Source: Albugo candida (lineage: Eukaryota; Oomycota; Peronosporomycetes; Albuginales). Taken from it: 64,000 bases of DNA. Both the position numbers and the translations under genes were made by a program. The notes beneath the pieces are model-generated. The model was not told the DNA's origin. It did not search any database and worked only from the letters and a program-made list of their open reading frames with translations. Location: contig JBDOQK010000002.1 in the NCBI GenBank assembly GCA_040437565.1, positions 62,001-126,000 of the forward strand, written 5' to 3'. The stretch's first letter is position 1, and each line of letters begins with the position of its first letter. This document shows, in pieces, positions 21,820-32,492 of this stretch.

Positions 21820-24494
21820 ATGACGGAATATCTTTCTCAATCCACGAATAAAACCTTCCGTTCAACTCGTTCCAACCGCACTTCACTTCTCTCTGATGAA
21901 TTTCTGGAGGGTTTTATTGGTCAATTCTCCACTCAGTATGAGAAAGATGGATCAATTGGGTACAATGCCGACGAAATGATCGACAACCTTCTGTGTAGCG
22001 CCTTCCAGCTCGATACATTCAATCAGACAGATTTTCAATCGACATTCATGACAAATCTGAATATCCTCATTGAGAAAACCATAAACCGCTTACTTCAATA
22101 TCGAAAAACTAATCAGGAACGAATCCGATTGCACGATAATCAAGATATTGCATCAACTTTGAGGAAGAATTTACAACTGCCAGAAAGTCTTCTTCAGGTA
22201 TAAAATCGTGTATAATAGTTTATGATTCGAATAGTGACTTTGTAGGATCTCTGTACCAAGTTGGAAGATCTGGAGGAACGGTTTACTAAAGTGAGTCTTA
22301 CAGCTGTTCTTATGGGCGATCGACTTGCAGTGCTAGACAACGAGCGACTTCGCGTGATCCAAGCAGATGAGTTTATGCAAGCATTGATCGTACTAAATGA
22401 TCCAATTTCAAGAGTCTCGACCTCCAGCAATCGCATGCTCCAGAAATTACGTGATCCAAGTCAAATACATCAAGCAGCTCAAATTATTGGAAAGCTAATA
22501 GAAATATCAGCGGATATTACTTCACCAGTTCTCCAACCCGCTGTGATGGAGATTGAACGTCTCAGTCAATGTATAGAGAACGATCTTTTGGAAGCATTCA
22601 GTCAAGCCCAATCCGAAGACAACCAGAGTCAAATGCGTCAGTGCGCACTATCACTGGTAGAATTCAATGACCATGAGAAAGTTGCCGATCGCTTTGTGTG
22701 GAATATCATGACCTCACAAATGAAAACGTACTATTTTACCTCACACTCGATTACACTCACACTCACACTCTATATATATCTGTAGACTCAACTCAGAAAC
22801 ACATTCGGTCGACCCAATTCAAGATTTAGAGTCACTTTTCACCAACATCAAACGCATTTGTCAAAAACAATTCAAAGTAATTCAAGACGTATTCCCGCCA
22901 TCCACGTGCTCCATTATCAGCGAATTGCTAGTGGAACGGCTCTTTAGCGATCCGGTTTTTGGTATTTTGGCGTACATTGACCATTTTCTGCGTGCTCCAA
23001 AGCGATCAGAAGCTGATGGATTTATGGGGAAGGATGTAGAGAAATTTGACTACGTTCAACTACTCTGTCGATCGTACGAGAAGACATGCTTTTTGATAGC
23101 AGAAATTGAAAAAATCGATTCCGATTGTCAAATGGAAGGATTATCGAAGGAGCGTATGCGTCCATTTCTCCGATTGCAGCTTCACTCACTTTTTGAGAAT
23201 CATCGACAGCGTTATTTTCAGAGTGAAATCGAATTATTGGAAGAGGAATATTCAGTCATAAAAGAGGGTATTGTACTGCCAAAGCCTCTACCAATCAATC
23301 AGAAGCCTTCCAAAACAAAACAGTCGACCGAAATCACTCCGAGTGCAAGTGCTAGTCCGAATGCCGTAGCATTGAGCCCTGAAAAAGGAAGTTTACCGGT
23401 TCAATTCACCGATTTGAACGCACAACGATTCGAACTACTATTATTTGCGCTAGGGAATCAATCAATTCCCGCGTTTGTGGAGGGATTACGTGCTTGCGTG
23501 CTGCGGAGTGCGATCGTACTTAATGAATCGGAACTGAGGAACGAACTCATTACAAAGCTGTTCGTTTGTTACTGTGTGGCTTTCGGTGAGGATCTTCTAG
23601 GGGTATGAGCGATTCATTGAATTGTGTGATGCACCCTGACTGTTGCAATAGAAAATAGCGAGTTTGGGTGGGGAATTACTTCATGATCCCTTGCTGACGT
23701 ATGACTCTTCGCGGCAATATCTCACCATTCTCGAGGTACCGAGGGCTGTATGCTCGATCGAATGTTTCTTATGAATATTTGTAGCAATTATTGCATCGGG
23801 CAGACAGCATTGAGATAATTTTCGAAGACTTGATACAGGTTTCTCAAGCTGAATCGCCCACACAACTCACGTACGATTCACAATTCAAATGTTGATATAT
23901 CTTATTTGAGTTTGTAGCATTTGTTCTGAGCACAAACGGCGTATTTTGAAGAAATTAGAACAACAAATAGCGGAAAGCTTACACCAATTACTTCTTGTGA
24001 TTGAGAAGCAACTCATTTCACTACTCGGAGCCTTTCAGGAAAAAACAGATTTTCTTGGTTGTGAGTCAAATGTATCACTATCGTGTTCTCCGGCTTGCAA
24101 GCGTTGTGTGGAGTATCTTCAACCAATTATTTCGATTATCCGTCAAGTTTTATGGCATGAAAATCGTGACCGATTGATTTTTCTTGTGGCAGCATCTTTC
24201 AAGAAATTATACCTGCAACATCTAATGAAATTTCGGTTTGATCCTGACGGTGCTTGTATGTTGTTACGCGATTTAGATGCGTATCGTGGATTATTTTCAT
24301 CGTTTCGATATCGAAAAATTGATGAAATGTTTGATATATTGCATGAAATTGCGAATATATTTGCGCTCGTGCCGGAAAATATTGGTGGGTACATTCGTGA
24401 CAGTAAATTAGTCACGCTTCCCAAGCAGCAATTATTGGAATTGGTCAAAAGGCGATGGGATTATAAATCGAATTGTGAAAAGATTCACTTGTGA
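21820..24494 (+). CDS. SEC10: exocyst complex subunit SEC10 (EXOC5)
   Basis: Six exons (21820-22197, 22246-22727, 22786-23602, 23652-23735, 23785-23870, 23918-24494) give 807 aa; introns are 47-58 bp. SEC10 is one of eight exocyst subunits that tether secretory vesicles to the plasma membrane. The N-terminal half shows the expected coiled coil (LEDLEERFTKVSLTAVLMGD), then SQIHQAAQIIGKLIEIS and the conserved small helical turns of the CATCHR-type fold, including FKVIQDVFPP and the LLVERLFSDPVFGILAYIDHFL segment. The middle contains a Ser/Pro-rich linker (about residues 460-490). The C-terminal exons were joined by frame. The family call rests on the layout and on the VFPP region, while overall identity appears low. 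No internal stop remains after splicing. Confidence 0.8.
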
Positions 24495-25462
24495 GATTCA
24501 AATATAATGTCAGATATTGCGAGCTCGGGTTGTTCGCCTAAGTTTTGTTGGTAGATCTACCTTGAACTCTTCTATTAGGAAGAAACTTTATATCTAAGCT
24601 TCGATAAAGCTGTCAAGTCAGGAGGCAAAAGATGTGACTGCTATAGAGCCGACTGTCAAACTTGCAGTATAATATTTGCTTGGATCTGTTCGTCACTAAA
24701 GCTCGATGTAACTCCAAATAAAAAAAACAGACGATAGATTCTAACAAACACCCTGTAGTCACTGTAGCTTACGACCAAAACCACGGAATCCATTTGGCAA
24801 CAGAGCGATAGCTGAGCCCGATCTTATGGAGGGTTCAAGTCCATGAGCCAGTGAGCATGGCAGTACATTAGTGTCCTACACCATGGGCCAAGAGACTACA
24901 TCACTATCATGTTGTATTAAAGTACAGTGTTCCAGCTAGGATAGATGCGGAGACAGCTACCGTGATTTGTTGTCATGATTACTTATGACTCCAATACTGC
25001 AAAATAAAGCATGTTAGATGGCGAGGTTGATATCAACCTCGCGCAGGTTACGTGAGTGCATCACCAGCGATTACATTATGAATAGTACTGATCGAATTAC
25101 TGAATTCTCGCGACGTGAGCGTGGGTTCGGAAACAAAGTTGAAACGAGTAATGTTTTAAAACGGCTACAGGCGGTTATTGCGAGAGGGTGTCGGTATCTC
25201 TGAAAAGATTACCGTTGCATTTCGTCAGAAATGTTCGGATACGAAAGGTCATAACGGTCAATGACTGTGATACCCTAGCCTTGCATCATAACTTTCCGGA
25301 GTTTGTAACGATGGTAGGCAATTACAGTTAAGCAGTTTTTTCACGCAAAGAAACTCAATCTGCTCAGTTTGTCTAAAGAGATATATTCTCAAAAGTTAAC
25401 AAGCTATTTAAGTGCAAGTACCACGTCACACGATATACGACATTAGTAGCCCGTACAAGGTG
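24495..25462. other. intergenic stretch without recognised gene
   Basis: These 968 bp between SEC10 and the first expansin-like gene contain only short frames, the longest being 61 codons with no recognisable motif. A tRNA T-arm-like string near 24830 has no matching stems. It holds the 3' regions of two convergent genes. Confidence 0.5.
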
Positions 25463-26497
25463 CTACAGTATGGCAATGTCGGAATGATGATTTGGAGTCT
25501 TAAACGATTGACCATAATTTCCATTGCCCCCGACAGTCTGCAAAGGAGCTGGAGGAACATCGTTCTTTGAAGTTTTTGCATTTTTCCGCTTCTTCATGTA
25601 TACAGTCATTCCAACAACCAACCCGAGTGCGCAGATAATGGAGAAAGGAGCAGCGACCTTTTTCGTAGTGGATGGGCTGCTTCCAGATTTCGTAGTGACG
25701 TGTTGGACATTCTGGTCACCACCATCAGCTTTAGTTTCGATTGGGGGACATGGCTTTTTAGGAGGCACGCTTGAAGATGGTGGGCTTGACGATGGTGAAC
25801 TTGGCGATGGCGGAATTTGTGGAGTAGACGGACTTGGAGAAGGCCCTCCTGGAGCAGTAGTTGAGAATTGTTTATGCACCGGAGTGCATTTCCCTGGTTG
25901 TAATGCCACCGTTACCGATATTACTTGTCCACTTTCTCCAGTGACTTCCACTGACACACTGTTCAGATCAACATTATGCGCATCGACTGTAAAAAAGTTG
26001 TTGCTTTCCATTCTTTTCCCAGTAATGTCACTAATTTTCATGCTTTTGGTCGCTCCAGGCACATTGATAGCTTGAACCGCCAACCAATTCGGATTACTTC
26101 CATCCTTGAGACATAGTTTGAATGTATCAGGCACAGGACAATCCACTTTCGTGAAAATGATTCCTTCTTTAACGCCAGGCGTTTCGTCAATCAACGTCTT
26201 CCATAACTTATCCGTTAAATCTTCGTGAAGATTTTCAGTTCCTGGTAACATATCACTCACCATTGCAGTGATCGTGCGGCCCTTGTAAGTCATCGTATGA
26301 CACGTTCCACACACACCTCCCCCGTTAAAAGCGGATTGGCTGATTGCAAATGTGTACGGGACAAATGGATTTTGTTCCATTTGGCCACAGGCTCCATCAT
26401 TAATTTCGGCGGGAGTCCCATAAACTGTCGCTTCAATTTCGAGCGACGAGGTAAAAGTTGTGAATTGGAGTAAGAAAACGAGCGAGATTAGCCTCAT
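25463..26497 (-). CDS. expansin-like secreted protein with C-terminal membrane anchor
   Basis: A single exon encodes 344 aa. Residues 1-19 (MRLISLVFLLQFTTFTSSL) form a clear signal peptide. Residues about 22-125 resemble the double-psi beta-barrel domain of expansins (ATVYG...GACGQM, GGGVCGTCHTMTYKGR), and residues 125-205 the second expansin domain (KDGSNPNWLAVQAINVPGAT). A Pro/Ser-rich linker follows (about 215-250). A hydrophobic helix lies at about 282-301 (APFSIICALGLVVGMTVYM), then a basic cytosolic tail. Expansins loosen wall polysaccharides without hydrolysis. Anchored in the membrane by a stalk, this one could act on the pathogen's own wall or at the host interface; that is inference. 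The tail ends SDIAIL, similar to SAIAVL in the neighbouring paralogue. Confidence 0.8.
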   Translation of the reverse strand: MRLISLVFLLQFTTFTSSLEIEATVYGTPAEINDGACGQMEQNPFVPYTFAISQSAFNGGGVCGTCHTMTYKGRTITAMVSDMLPGTENLHEDLTDKLWKTLIDETPGVKEGIIFTKVDCPVPDTFKLCLKDGSNPNWLAVQAINVPGATKSMKISDITGKRMESNNFFTVDAHNVDLNSVSVEVTGESGQVISVTVALQPGKCTPVHKQFSTTAPGGPSPSPSTPQIPPSPSSPSSSPPSSSVPPKKPCPPIETKADGGDQNVQHVTTKSGSSPSTTKKVAAPFSIICALGLVVGMTVYMKKRKNAKTSKNDVPPAPLQTVGGNGNYGQSFKTPNHHSDIAIL

Positions 26498-27002
26498 GAG
26501 TGGTTATGCTTTGAAGAGCGAAAATCGAATAATGAGGAGTGTTGGAGTAGCCCGGAATCAATGTAGAAGCCCACCTGACTGAGTATTCCTGCAGTGGATA
26601 AGTACGGACACAGTAGAGGCACACATTCTCATTATATATAGTGGCGCAAGTTGTCTATAACATTTATATCAGTTTTTATGCATATAAAGTACGAAATCGA
26701 TCCAATGACAGGCGACAACTGCTTGGCGTACCCATGGTGACAATGCATTATGGCCAATCACCACTTACGCAACGACCAGATGGTTTGCATCTCGACAGAC
26801 GGCTCAATCTGACCCGTGAGCATGCTCTATGGCGATCTTTGAGGATATTTAGGTATTCCTAATTGATTCTGTTGACTGGCAAATTGCCTTTCCCGAAGAC
26901 GATAGATGGTTCCGAAAAGGAAACTTGAGCAACATTCGTGCGACTATAATGAGCATAATTCGTGTATATACATTTAATAAATGACAAATCTCAAACAACT
27001 CC
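26498..27002. other. intergenic stretch between the two expansin-like genes
   Basis: The 505 bp hold the upstream region of the first expansin-like gene and the 3' region of the second. I see no other gene. A TATATATAG string near 26633 lies about 140 bp upstream of the start codon. Confidence 0.45.
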
Positions 27003-28010
27003 TTATAATACAGCAATGGCGGAGCGTTTGGACGGCGTATTCAGTTTGTGCATCGCTTGACACTTGATCGTGTCTAATGGAAGCGCTACATTGTCTTGTT
27101 TTCTCGACTGAGCACGCATTCTTCTTATAATCCAAGCCAAAAGCAGTATGAAAATCACACCGAACAGTCCGAGCATCCACACGTTTGACATATGCGGTCT
27201 ATTTGTCGGTGTCGAGTGGGAGGCGGAAAATGATATCGGGTATACATTACGGAAAAAATCGTCTTCATGCCTTTCATCCTGTGAAGAGACAGGTTCCACA
27301 TTTGGAGATGCAAAGTCTATTGTGGGAAGCGGTTTGGATTCCGTTTTCGGCGGATTCGTTCTATCGGACATATGTGACGTTGCATGGAATTGCTGATGGC
27401 CTTCGGTACACTTTCCAGCCTGTAAAGAGACGGTGTCTGTGATAGTTTCCCCAGTGAGCGAAGTGAGTGTCACTTTCACTTTAGAGAAATCAGTCTGTAC
27501 GGTATTTTTCGCTTCAAGTAAGTAATAATAAGCCGACTGCACCATCGATGTGTCTTGATACGCAACCGTCAATTTCTTCACACCAGTTACACAGTTTACG
27601 GGTTGTATAGCTGCCCAATAAGGATTGCTACCGGGTTTCAAGCAATACTTTATATTTCCGCTGACTGGACATTCGGCAAATTGCCATCGAATGCGATACC
27701 GATTTGGAGTTGAACCGGTCAAGTCGTGAAAGACCGATATAGAGAGGTCCAAGTCTCCATATGCACACTCGGGACAACGGTCCATTAGATGAACCAGTTT
27801 CCCAACAGACTTTTGAGGGCATCGATCATCATCACAATACACCATTGCACATCGACTACAATGTTTACCGTCATTCCATTGGACATTATTGAGTGCTGCG
27901 TAGTTTTCGATCGCGTATTTCGGATACTCCATCAAGTTGCAGTTACCTGCGGACGGTGGACTCAATGTGTATGCAGTTCCATCTCCGGTAAACCATTGTT
28001 GGTTAGCCAT
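27003..28010 (-). CDS. expansin-like protein with C-terminal membrane anchor, paralogue
   Basis: The frame starting at the Met codon at 28010 (MANQQWFTGDGTAYTLS) gives 335 aa; it stays open upstream to 28115 without another ATG. It matches expansin domain 1 better than its neighbour: GDGTAYTLSPPSAGNCNLM, CSRCAMVYCDDDRC, and the key DRCPECAYGDLDLS with the catalytic-like Asp retained. Domain 2 is seen at CLKPGSNPYWAAIQPVN. A hydrophobic helix (VWMLGLFGVIFILLLAWII) is followed by RRMRAQSRK and a tail ending SAIAVL. No signal peptide is visible at this start; one may lie on an unrecognised upstream exon, which I could not find. Together with the gene at 25463 it forms a tandem pair on the same strand. 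Confidence 0.75.
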   Translation of the reverse strand: MANQQWFTGDGTAYTLSPPSAGNCNLMEYPKYAIENYAALNNVQWNDGKHCSRCAMVYCDDDRCPQKSVGKLVHLMDRCPECAYGDLDLSISVFHDLTGSTPNRYRIRWQFAECPVSGNIKYCLKPGSNPYWAAIQPVNCVTGVKKLTVAYQDTSMVQSAYYYLLEAKNTVQTDFSKVKVTLTSLTGETITDTVSLQAGKCTEGHQQFHATSHMSDRTNPPKTESKPLPTIDFASPNVEPVSSQDERHEDDFFRNVYPISFSASHSTPTNRPHMSNVWMLGLFGVIFILLLAWIIRRMRAQSRKQDNVALPLDTIKCQAMHKLNTPSKRSAIAVL

Positions 28011-28472
28011 TGTAGAACTAAAGGATATCTTTGCATTGTTAGCACGAAATGACTGATCTTCGATCCAGCCATTTTCCAAAGATTTGACACCAACTTTTAT
28101 CGCTTCTTGAATCAACGATATAGACTTTAGTCATCCCAATCGACAGCGTCGGACAAAATGCTTTAGTCAATAAGGGTATCATTCTTCATCATTCCGACAT
28201 CTTTTACAAATGCGACAATTATTGACAGCTAGAAGCTTGAGTTTTCACTTTCAAGTCCTACTCCTAGCCTAGCCCCTCATCAAGCTCAAAGACTCGGTAA
28301 AATCAAACATCGTTTGGGAAGTGATATTTGCCTTTGCCTTGTGAGGCCACCGCTGGAAAAAAAATTACTCGAGATAATACTTTACTGTAATTCTATGTGA
28401 TACTACTGGATAAAATAAAGTGGAAAGCAACCAACAAATTCCTTGATTGGCCAACTTCTAAAAACAACCATC
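28011..28472. other. intergenic stretch without recognised gene
   Basis: This lies between the divergent expansin-like gene and the cohesin acetyltransferase. No coding sequence is recognised; a missing signal-peptide exon of the expansin-like gene was looked for here and not found. Confidence 0.4.
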
Positions 28473-28628
28473 AAGTAATGTCAGAGCTAGTCATCCAAAT
28501 NNNNNNNNNNNNNNNNNNNNNNNNNNNNNNNNNNNNNNNNNNNNNNNNNNNNNNNNNNNNNNNNNNNNNNNNNNNNNNNNNNNNNNNNNNNNNNNNNNNN
28601 AAGTAATGTCAGAGCTAGTCATCCAAAT
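28473..28628. repeat. 28-bp duplication across a gap (assembly artefact)
   Basis: The same 28 bp stand at 28473-28500 and 28601-28628 on either side of 100 N. Merging them restores a continuous 5' end for the acetyltransferase gene. Confidence 0.9.
28501..28600. other. assembly gap (100 N)
   Basis: This run of 100 N is flanked by the same 28 bp, so the true gap is probably an overlap. Confidence 0.98.
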
Positions 28629-29446
28629 GAAAGCGAGTAAACCACGCTCGAGAGCACTCAATAGTGCACACCAAACTCATTTTCCGCTCAAACGAAAGCG
28701 AAAAACAACAATTAACCAACCAAAAAAGCGACAATCATTCCTTGATTTTGGTCAGAAGAGCTTCAAACAATATGAAGTATGCCGTAAATGTGCTTTTCTG
28801 TTTTCCAATGGAGTTGAGGTACATTCCCAATTACAGTCATAAGCTGTATGTTTACACAATTTGAATACAGGAGGACGATATTCAGCACAAAAAATACTGT
28901 AAGCAATTCGCCAAAGGAATTGTGCTCACGAAATGGAAAAATGAACTTCTCCTTCGATCATTTCCAAATGATTCTGATTCAGACGCTCGTATTGTCGAAC
29001 TGCGGTATCCGCTGCACTCGAAAAAGCTTAAGGAGATAAAAACTGTGCTCGATAATGCACTCGGATTTGTTGGAATAGAACAGTTCCAGTCTCGATCACA
29101 CTTTGTATACGTTTTCAGTAATCAAATCGTTGGGTACACTGGCTCTATAAAGATCTCGGAAGCATTCAAGATCCATTCTCACTCTGCAAACGAAACAGAT
29201 GTTCCAACTCCTTTTCAGCTCGATATAGATCCCATTGCTGCTCACGTGGGAATCTGCCAAATGTGGACACATCCTTCTCATCGTCGCAAAGGAATCGCTA
29301 CAAAGCTCATCGATGTGGTGCGAGACACTCTAATTTATGGGTTGAAGATTCATAAAAACCACATCGCATTTAGCCAGCCGACCATCAATGGGTTCGCTTT
29401 TGCCACAAAGTACGTATCACCGCACCCGGTGCTTGCATTTCACTAA
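28606..29446 (+). CDS. ECO1: cohesin acetyltransferase ESCO/Eco1 (CTF7)
   Basis: Two exons (28606-28818 and 28871-29446, intron 52 bp) give 262 aa. Eco1 acetylates the SMC3 head during S phase and so establishes sister-chromatid cohesion. The N-terminal basic region leads into the family motif RQSFLDFGQKSF and a zinc finger, CRKC...HKKYC. Most members end this finger with a second His; here the last ligand is Cys, giving C2HC. The C-terminal acetyltransferase shows CQMWTHPSHRRKGIATKLI (acetyl-CoA loop) and HIAFSQPTINGFAFATKY, which is specific to this family. A preceding ATG at 28478 is the same codon in the duplicated 28 bp. The protein is compact like yeast Eco1 (281 aa). Confidence 0.93.
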
Positions 29447-29517
29447 TTAGAAAAAATGACTTTGTAAACCTTTTAATCTATTTTTATCAAAGCCGATGCT
29501 TCATTGTGCGTTTTCAA

Positions 29518-30198
29518 ATGAGCTTTTTGGATCGATTTCAGGACAAAATCTCAACTGTGACGGCACACGGTCATTTACGGAAAGCTGATGGAAGTGAAGA
29601 AATTCGTGTGGGGCAGCAAGTACGACGTCAAGCCAAAGCGCCACAGAAGCAAACGAAGGAAGTAAACACACGCACAAACGCCAGTCGCGATGCGTCCCTG
29701 ACGTCTTCGACTGTTGTGAACAGCAGTCGGTCCGATACACAAACCAAACGGCCAGTCATTCAGGAGGTATCGCGAGTGCATCGAGCAGTACATTACGAGC
29801 CATGCACGTTATCTCAATATCGAAAAGAAAAAACCGACGGATACATTGAGCTTGGGAAACTTCAGCCTGATTTATACACGGACCAACTCGTGCAGAAACG
29901 CGCCAATAATCAGCGAATTCGTGAATTCTCTATAACCTTACGGGAGCAAAATAAGACGCAAATAAAGCCAGTGAGAGATGAGCAACCTGCAAGCAAAAGT
30001 CTTTCGGCCCGGGAAAAGGCGATCGAATTTGCTAAAAACATACCCAAACCCAAACCCAGGAGCGAAACGGTGTCCTATGAGAAAGACTCTGATTCATCTC
30101 TTCCCGAATTCTCAGAGGAAGAGGAGACATTAGAGGTTCTGCAACAGCGACATCAGATGTCAAGAGCGCATGTAGAAGCAGTGATGGGCAAGCGATGA
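29518..30198 (+). CDS. charged coiled-coil protein, JHY-like (possible flagellar protein)
   Basis: A single exon from ATG 29518 gives 226 aa. The protein is polar, with predicted helices and no membrane segment. The central part, YEPCTLSQYRKEKTDGYIEL followed by GKLQPDL and then RANNQRIREFSITLREQN, resembles a conserved block in the ciliary protein JHY (C11orf63) and related proteins of flagellated eukaryotes. The C-terminus has a Ser/Glu-rich part and a short helix, QQRHQMSRAHVEAVMGKR. The match is from memory of a short block only, so the function is open; a flagellar role would suit the neighbouring IFT122. Confidence 0.5.
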   Translation: MSFLDRFQDKISTVTAHGHLRKADGSEEIRVGQQVRRQAKAPQKQTKEVNTRTNASRDASLTSSTVVNSSRSDTQTKRPVIQEVSRVHRAVHYEPCTLSQYRKEKTDGYIELGKLQPDLYTDQLVQKRANNQRIREFSITLREQNKTQIKPVRDEQPASKSLSAREKAIEFAKNIPKPKPRSETVSYEKDSDSSLPEFSEEEETLEVLQQRHQMSRAHVEAVMGKR

Positions 30199-30452
30199 TA
30201 TACATTGCTGTCGTCAGGTACTGTCAACGTTATATACAAAATACTTTATTGTGCAATCGGTAGCCTCTTCATACTTGAACAAAAAAGGGTTTCCTTTGAA
30301 AGACCTCTACTTTATTATACTGGCTATATTGTCGTCACCTAAATCTTTCTCATCCGTACATTCACGTCACATACTTTTGGCAACAGTCACTACGAAATCA
30401 GTCTTTCCGCGTCGTATAAATTAACGTATAGTATCGCCCGCCTGTCTTATTT

Positions 30453-32417
30453 ATGTCAGGAGCACGTCTCGGAGAAAAAACAGCATTATTGGGAAATGCG
30501 CACACGATCGAGCTTCGAACCGAGCTGATCGTGCTCATCTCCATGGCCTTACAAGTGAGTTTATCAACATTTGCTCGAATCGCATTGACATCAATCGATG
30601 CGGCATTTCTGGGTCATCTCGGCACACACGAACTAGCCGCGTCGTCTCTTGCATCCATATGGACCAGCGTTCCTCTCGTTGGCGTATGGGCCGGAGCTTC
30701 GGCTCTAATTACCTTATGCGGGCAAGCTTGGGGCGCGCGCAACCGAGTTCTTACCGGTATTTGGCTGCAAATGGGGTTACTCATAACTTCAATACTGATG
30801 GTACCGGTATTCATCTGGTATTGGTGTGTGGGTTACGTTCTTGCAATTTCAACCAATGACAGCGATGTCGTTCGACTTGGTACGCGTTTCGCTCGGATTC
30901 TCTCTCTGTCCATTTGGCCATCGCTCGTGTATGCGTGCCTGCGTCTCTACCTCCAATCGATGGGCATTATGGCACCTACAACCGTTGTGGGGATCCTTTC
31001 CATTTGTGTCGCAATTGGCGCCAATTATTTCCTCATTTATGGCGGGCTTTGGGGCTGGGAAGGGATTGGATTTGATGGGTCACCATTAGCCACCGTACTG
31101 GCGTCATGGTTCCAGCCAATTGCTCTCGTTTCTTACAGCATTTTATACAAGAAAATGCATCGACAAGCGTGGGGCGGATGGAGTCGGAAAGCGCTCACAA
31201 TGGACCGACTCAAGATATTTGTCAGTATTTCAGGTCCAGTAGCACTCAATAGTCTGATTTCCAACCTCGCTACGTCGGGTATGGCATTGATAGCAGCGAA
31301 TTTGGGATCCAATGTGATTGCAGCAAACGCAGTGATCGGAGGACTATGGAATTTATTATGGGCTTTGTTTTGGGGCTTTGGATGTGCGACACNNNNNNNN
31401 NNNNNNNNNNNNNNNNNNNNNNNNNNNNNNNNNNNNNNNNNNNNNNNNNNNNNNNNNNNNNNNNNNNNNNNNNNNNNNNNNNNNNNNNNNNNAGCGTGGG
31501 GCGGATGGAGTCGGAAAGCGCTCACAATGGACCGACTCAAGATATTTGTCAGTATTTCAGGTCCAGTAGCACTCAATAGTCTGATTTCCAACCTCGCTAC
31601 GTCGGGTATGGCATTGATAGCAGCGAATTTGGGATCCAATGTGATTGCAGCAAACGCAGTGATCGGAGGACTATGGAATTTATTATGGGCTTTGTTTTGG
31701 GGCTTTGGATGTGCGACACAAGTTCGTGTCGCAAACCATTTGGGTGCAAATCGTCCTCAAGCCGCGAAAACAGCGACCATTTTGGGTTTTGGATGCACAA
31801 TTGTGTGTGTGTTTGCATTAGCGATACTCACACACGTATCAAACGATCGGATTTTCGAGATTTACACGAACGATAAAGAGATTTTGGAGCTTTGTATGTG
31901 CGTCAAACCTCTTTTGATTCTCGGTTCCATGCTGCAGTCGATGGAAGTGCTAATGGCGGGTGTGCTCACCGGTATGGGTCAAGTCAAAGTGACAGCATGG
32001 ACGAGTTCATTATCGACTTGGTTTGTGGAGCTTCCTATTGCATACATTGGCGCTGTAGTACTTGATTGGGGATTCCCTGCAATGTGGTGTGCAGTTGTGG
32101 TCATGGAAACGATCAAACTCGCAGTGTATACGTACACATTGCGTCATATCGACTGGCAAGCAATGGCATGGAAGGCGATGGCGACTATGGAAGTGACAAG
32201 CGATAATGAAGCTGATTTGCAACGAGAAGCAATGAACTATGCGATCGCTGAAGCAGAAAACACACCAATTCATGCGAATGTATCGACACCAAATCAAGTG
32301 CATCCGCTTATATTAACGCCATCACGACGTCGACTACGCTGTAGTATAGACGAAGGAATCCGTCAACGCGCCATATTGAGCACATCCAAACGCAACAACT
32401 CATTCTCGCATGTTTGA
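30453..32417 (+). CDS. MATE family multidrug/toxin extrusion transporter
   Basis: The frame spans the gap at 31393; after removing the 327-bp duplicated segment and gap, the protein is 545 aa. MATE transporters export organic cations or metabolites in exchange for H+ or Na+. About twelve hydrophobic helices are visible in two repeats. Family features include DAAFLGHLGTHELAASSLAS in the first repeat, GQAWGARN after the second helix, and the matching QVRVANHLGANRPQAAK in the second repeat. The loop GVLTGMGQVKVTAW is also typical. The C-terminal tail of about 80 residues is hydrophilic. The artefact is in frame, so an automatic translation would give a false 654-aa protein with repeated residues. 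The substrate is unknown. Confidence 0.88.
   Translation: MSGARLGEKTALLGNAHTIELRTELIVLISMALQVSLSTFARIALTSIDAAFLGHLGTHELAASSLASIWTSVPLVGVWAGASALITLCGQAWGARNRVLTGIWLQMGLLITSILMVPVFIWYWCVGYVLAISTNDSDVVRLGTRFARILSLSIWPSLVYACLRLYLQSMGIMAPTTVVGILSICVAIGANYFLIYGGLWGWEGIGFDGSPLATVLASWFQPIALVSYSILYKKMHRQAWGGWSRKALTMDRLKIFVSISGPVALNSLISNLATSGMALIAANLGSNVIAANAVIGGLWNLLWALFWGFGCATXXXXXXXXXXXXXXXXXXXXXXXXXXXXXXXXXXAWGGWSRKALTMDRLKIFVSISGPVALNSLISNLATSGMALIAANLGSNVIAANAVIGGLWNLLWALFWGFGCATQVRVANHLGANRPQAAKTATILGFGCTIVCVFALAILTHVSNDRIFEIYTNDKEILELCMCVKPLLILGSMLQSMEVLMAGVLTGMGQVKVTAWTSSLSTWFVELPIAYIGAVVLDWGFPAMWCAVVVMETIKLAVYTYTLRHIDWQAMAWKAMATMEVTSDNEADLQREAMNYAIAEAENTPIHANVSTPNQVHPLILTPSRRRLRCSIDEGIRQRAILSTSKRNNSFSHV
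31166..31719. repeat. 227-bp duplication across a gap inside MATE gene (assembly artefact)
   Basis: Bases 31166-31392 and 31493-31719 read the same with 100 N between. The offset of 327 bp is a multiple of three, so the frame survives by chance and hides the artefact. Confidence 0.9.
31393..31492. other. assembly gap (100 N)
   Basis: This run of 100 N lies in the MATE coding region and is flanked by the same 227 bp. Confidence 0.98.
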
Positions 32418-32492
32418 ATGGAGTCTTTAGTACAAGCGTAATGAACAGCCAAATGCCAACGTGTTCCCTTCCTATTGCATTGCTGTCCCTTA

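Larger units (their letters stand above)
18509..21916. repeat. 1,654-bp direct duplication across a gap (assembly artefact)
   Basis: Bases 18509-20162 and 20263-21916 read the same, separated by exactly 100 N. The unit holds the 5' two-thirds of the oxidoreductase gene, the shared divergent promoter and the first 97 bp of SEC10. Each gene is cut in one copy and complete in the other, as expected for unmerged overlapping contigs. Confidence 0.85.

Noticed and set aside
24780-24860. tRNA-like GGTTCAAGTCC string
   Set aside because: The flanking bases do not form a T stem or acceptor stem, so it is not a tRNA gene.
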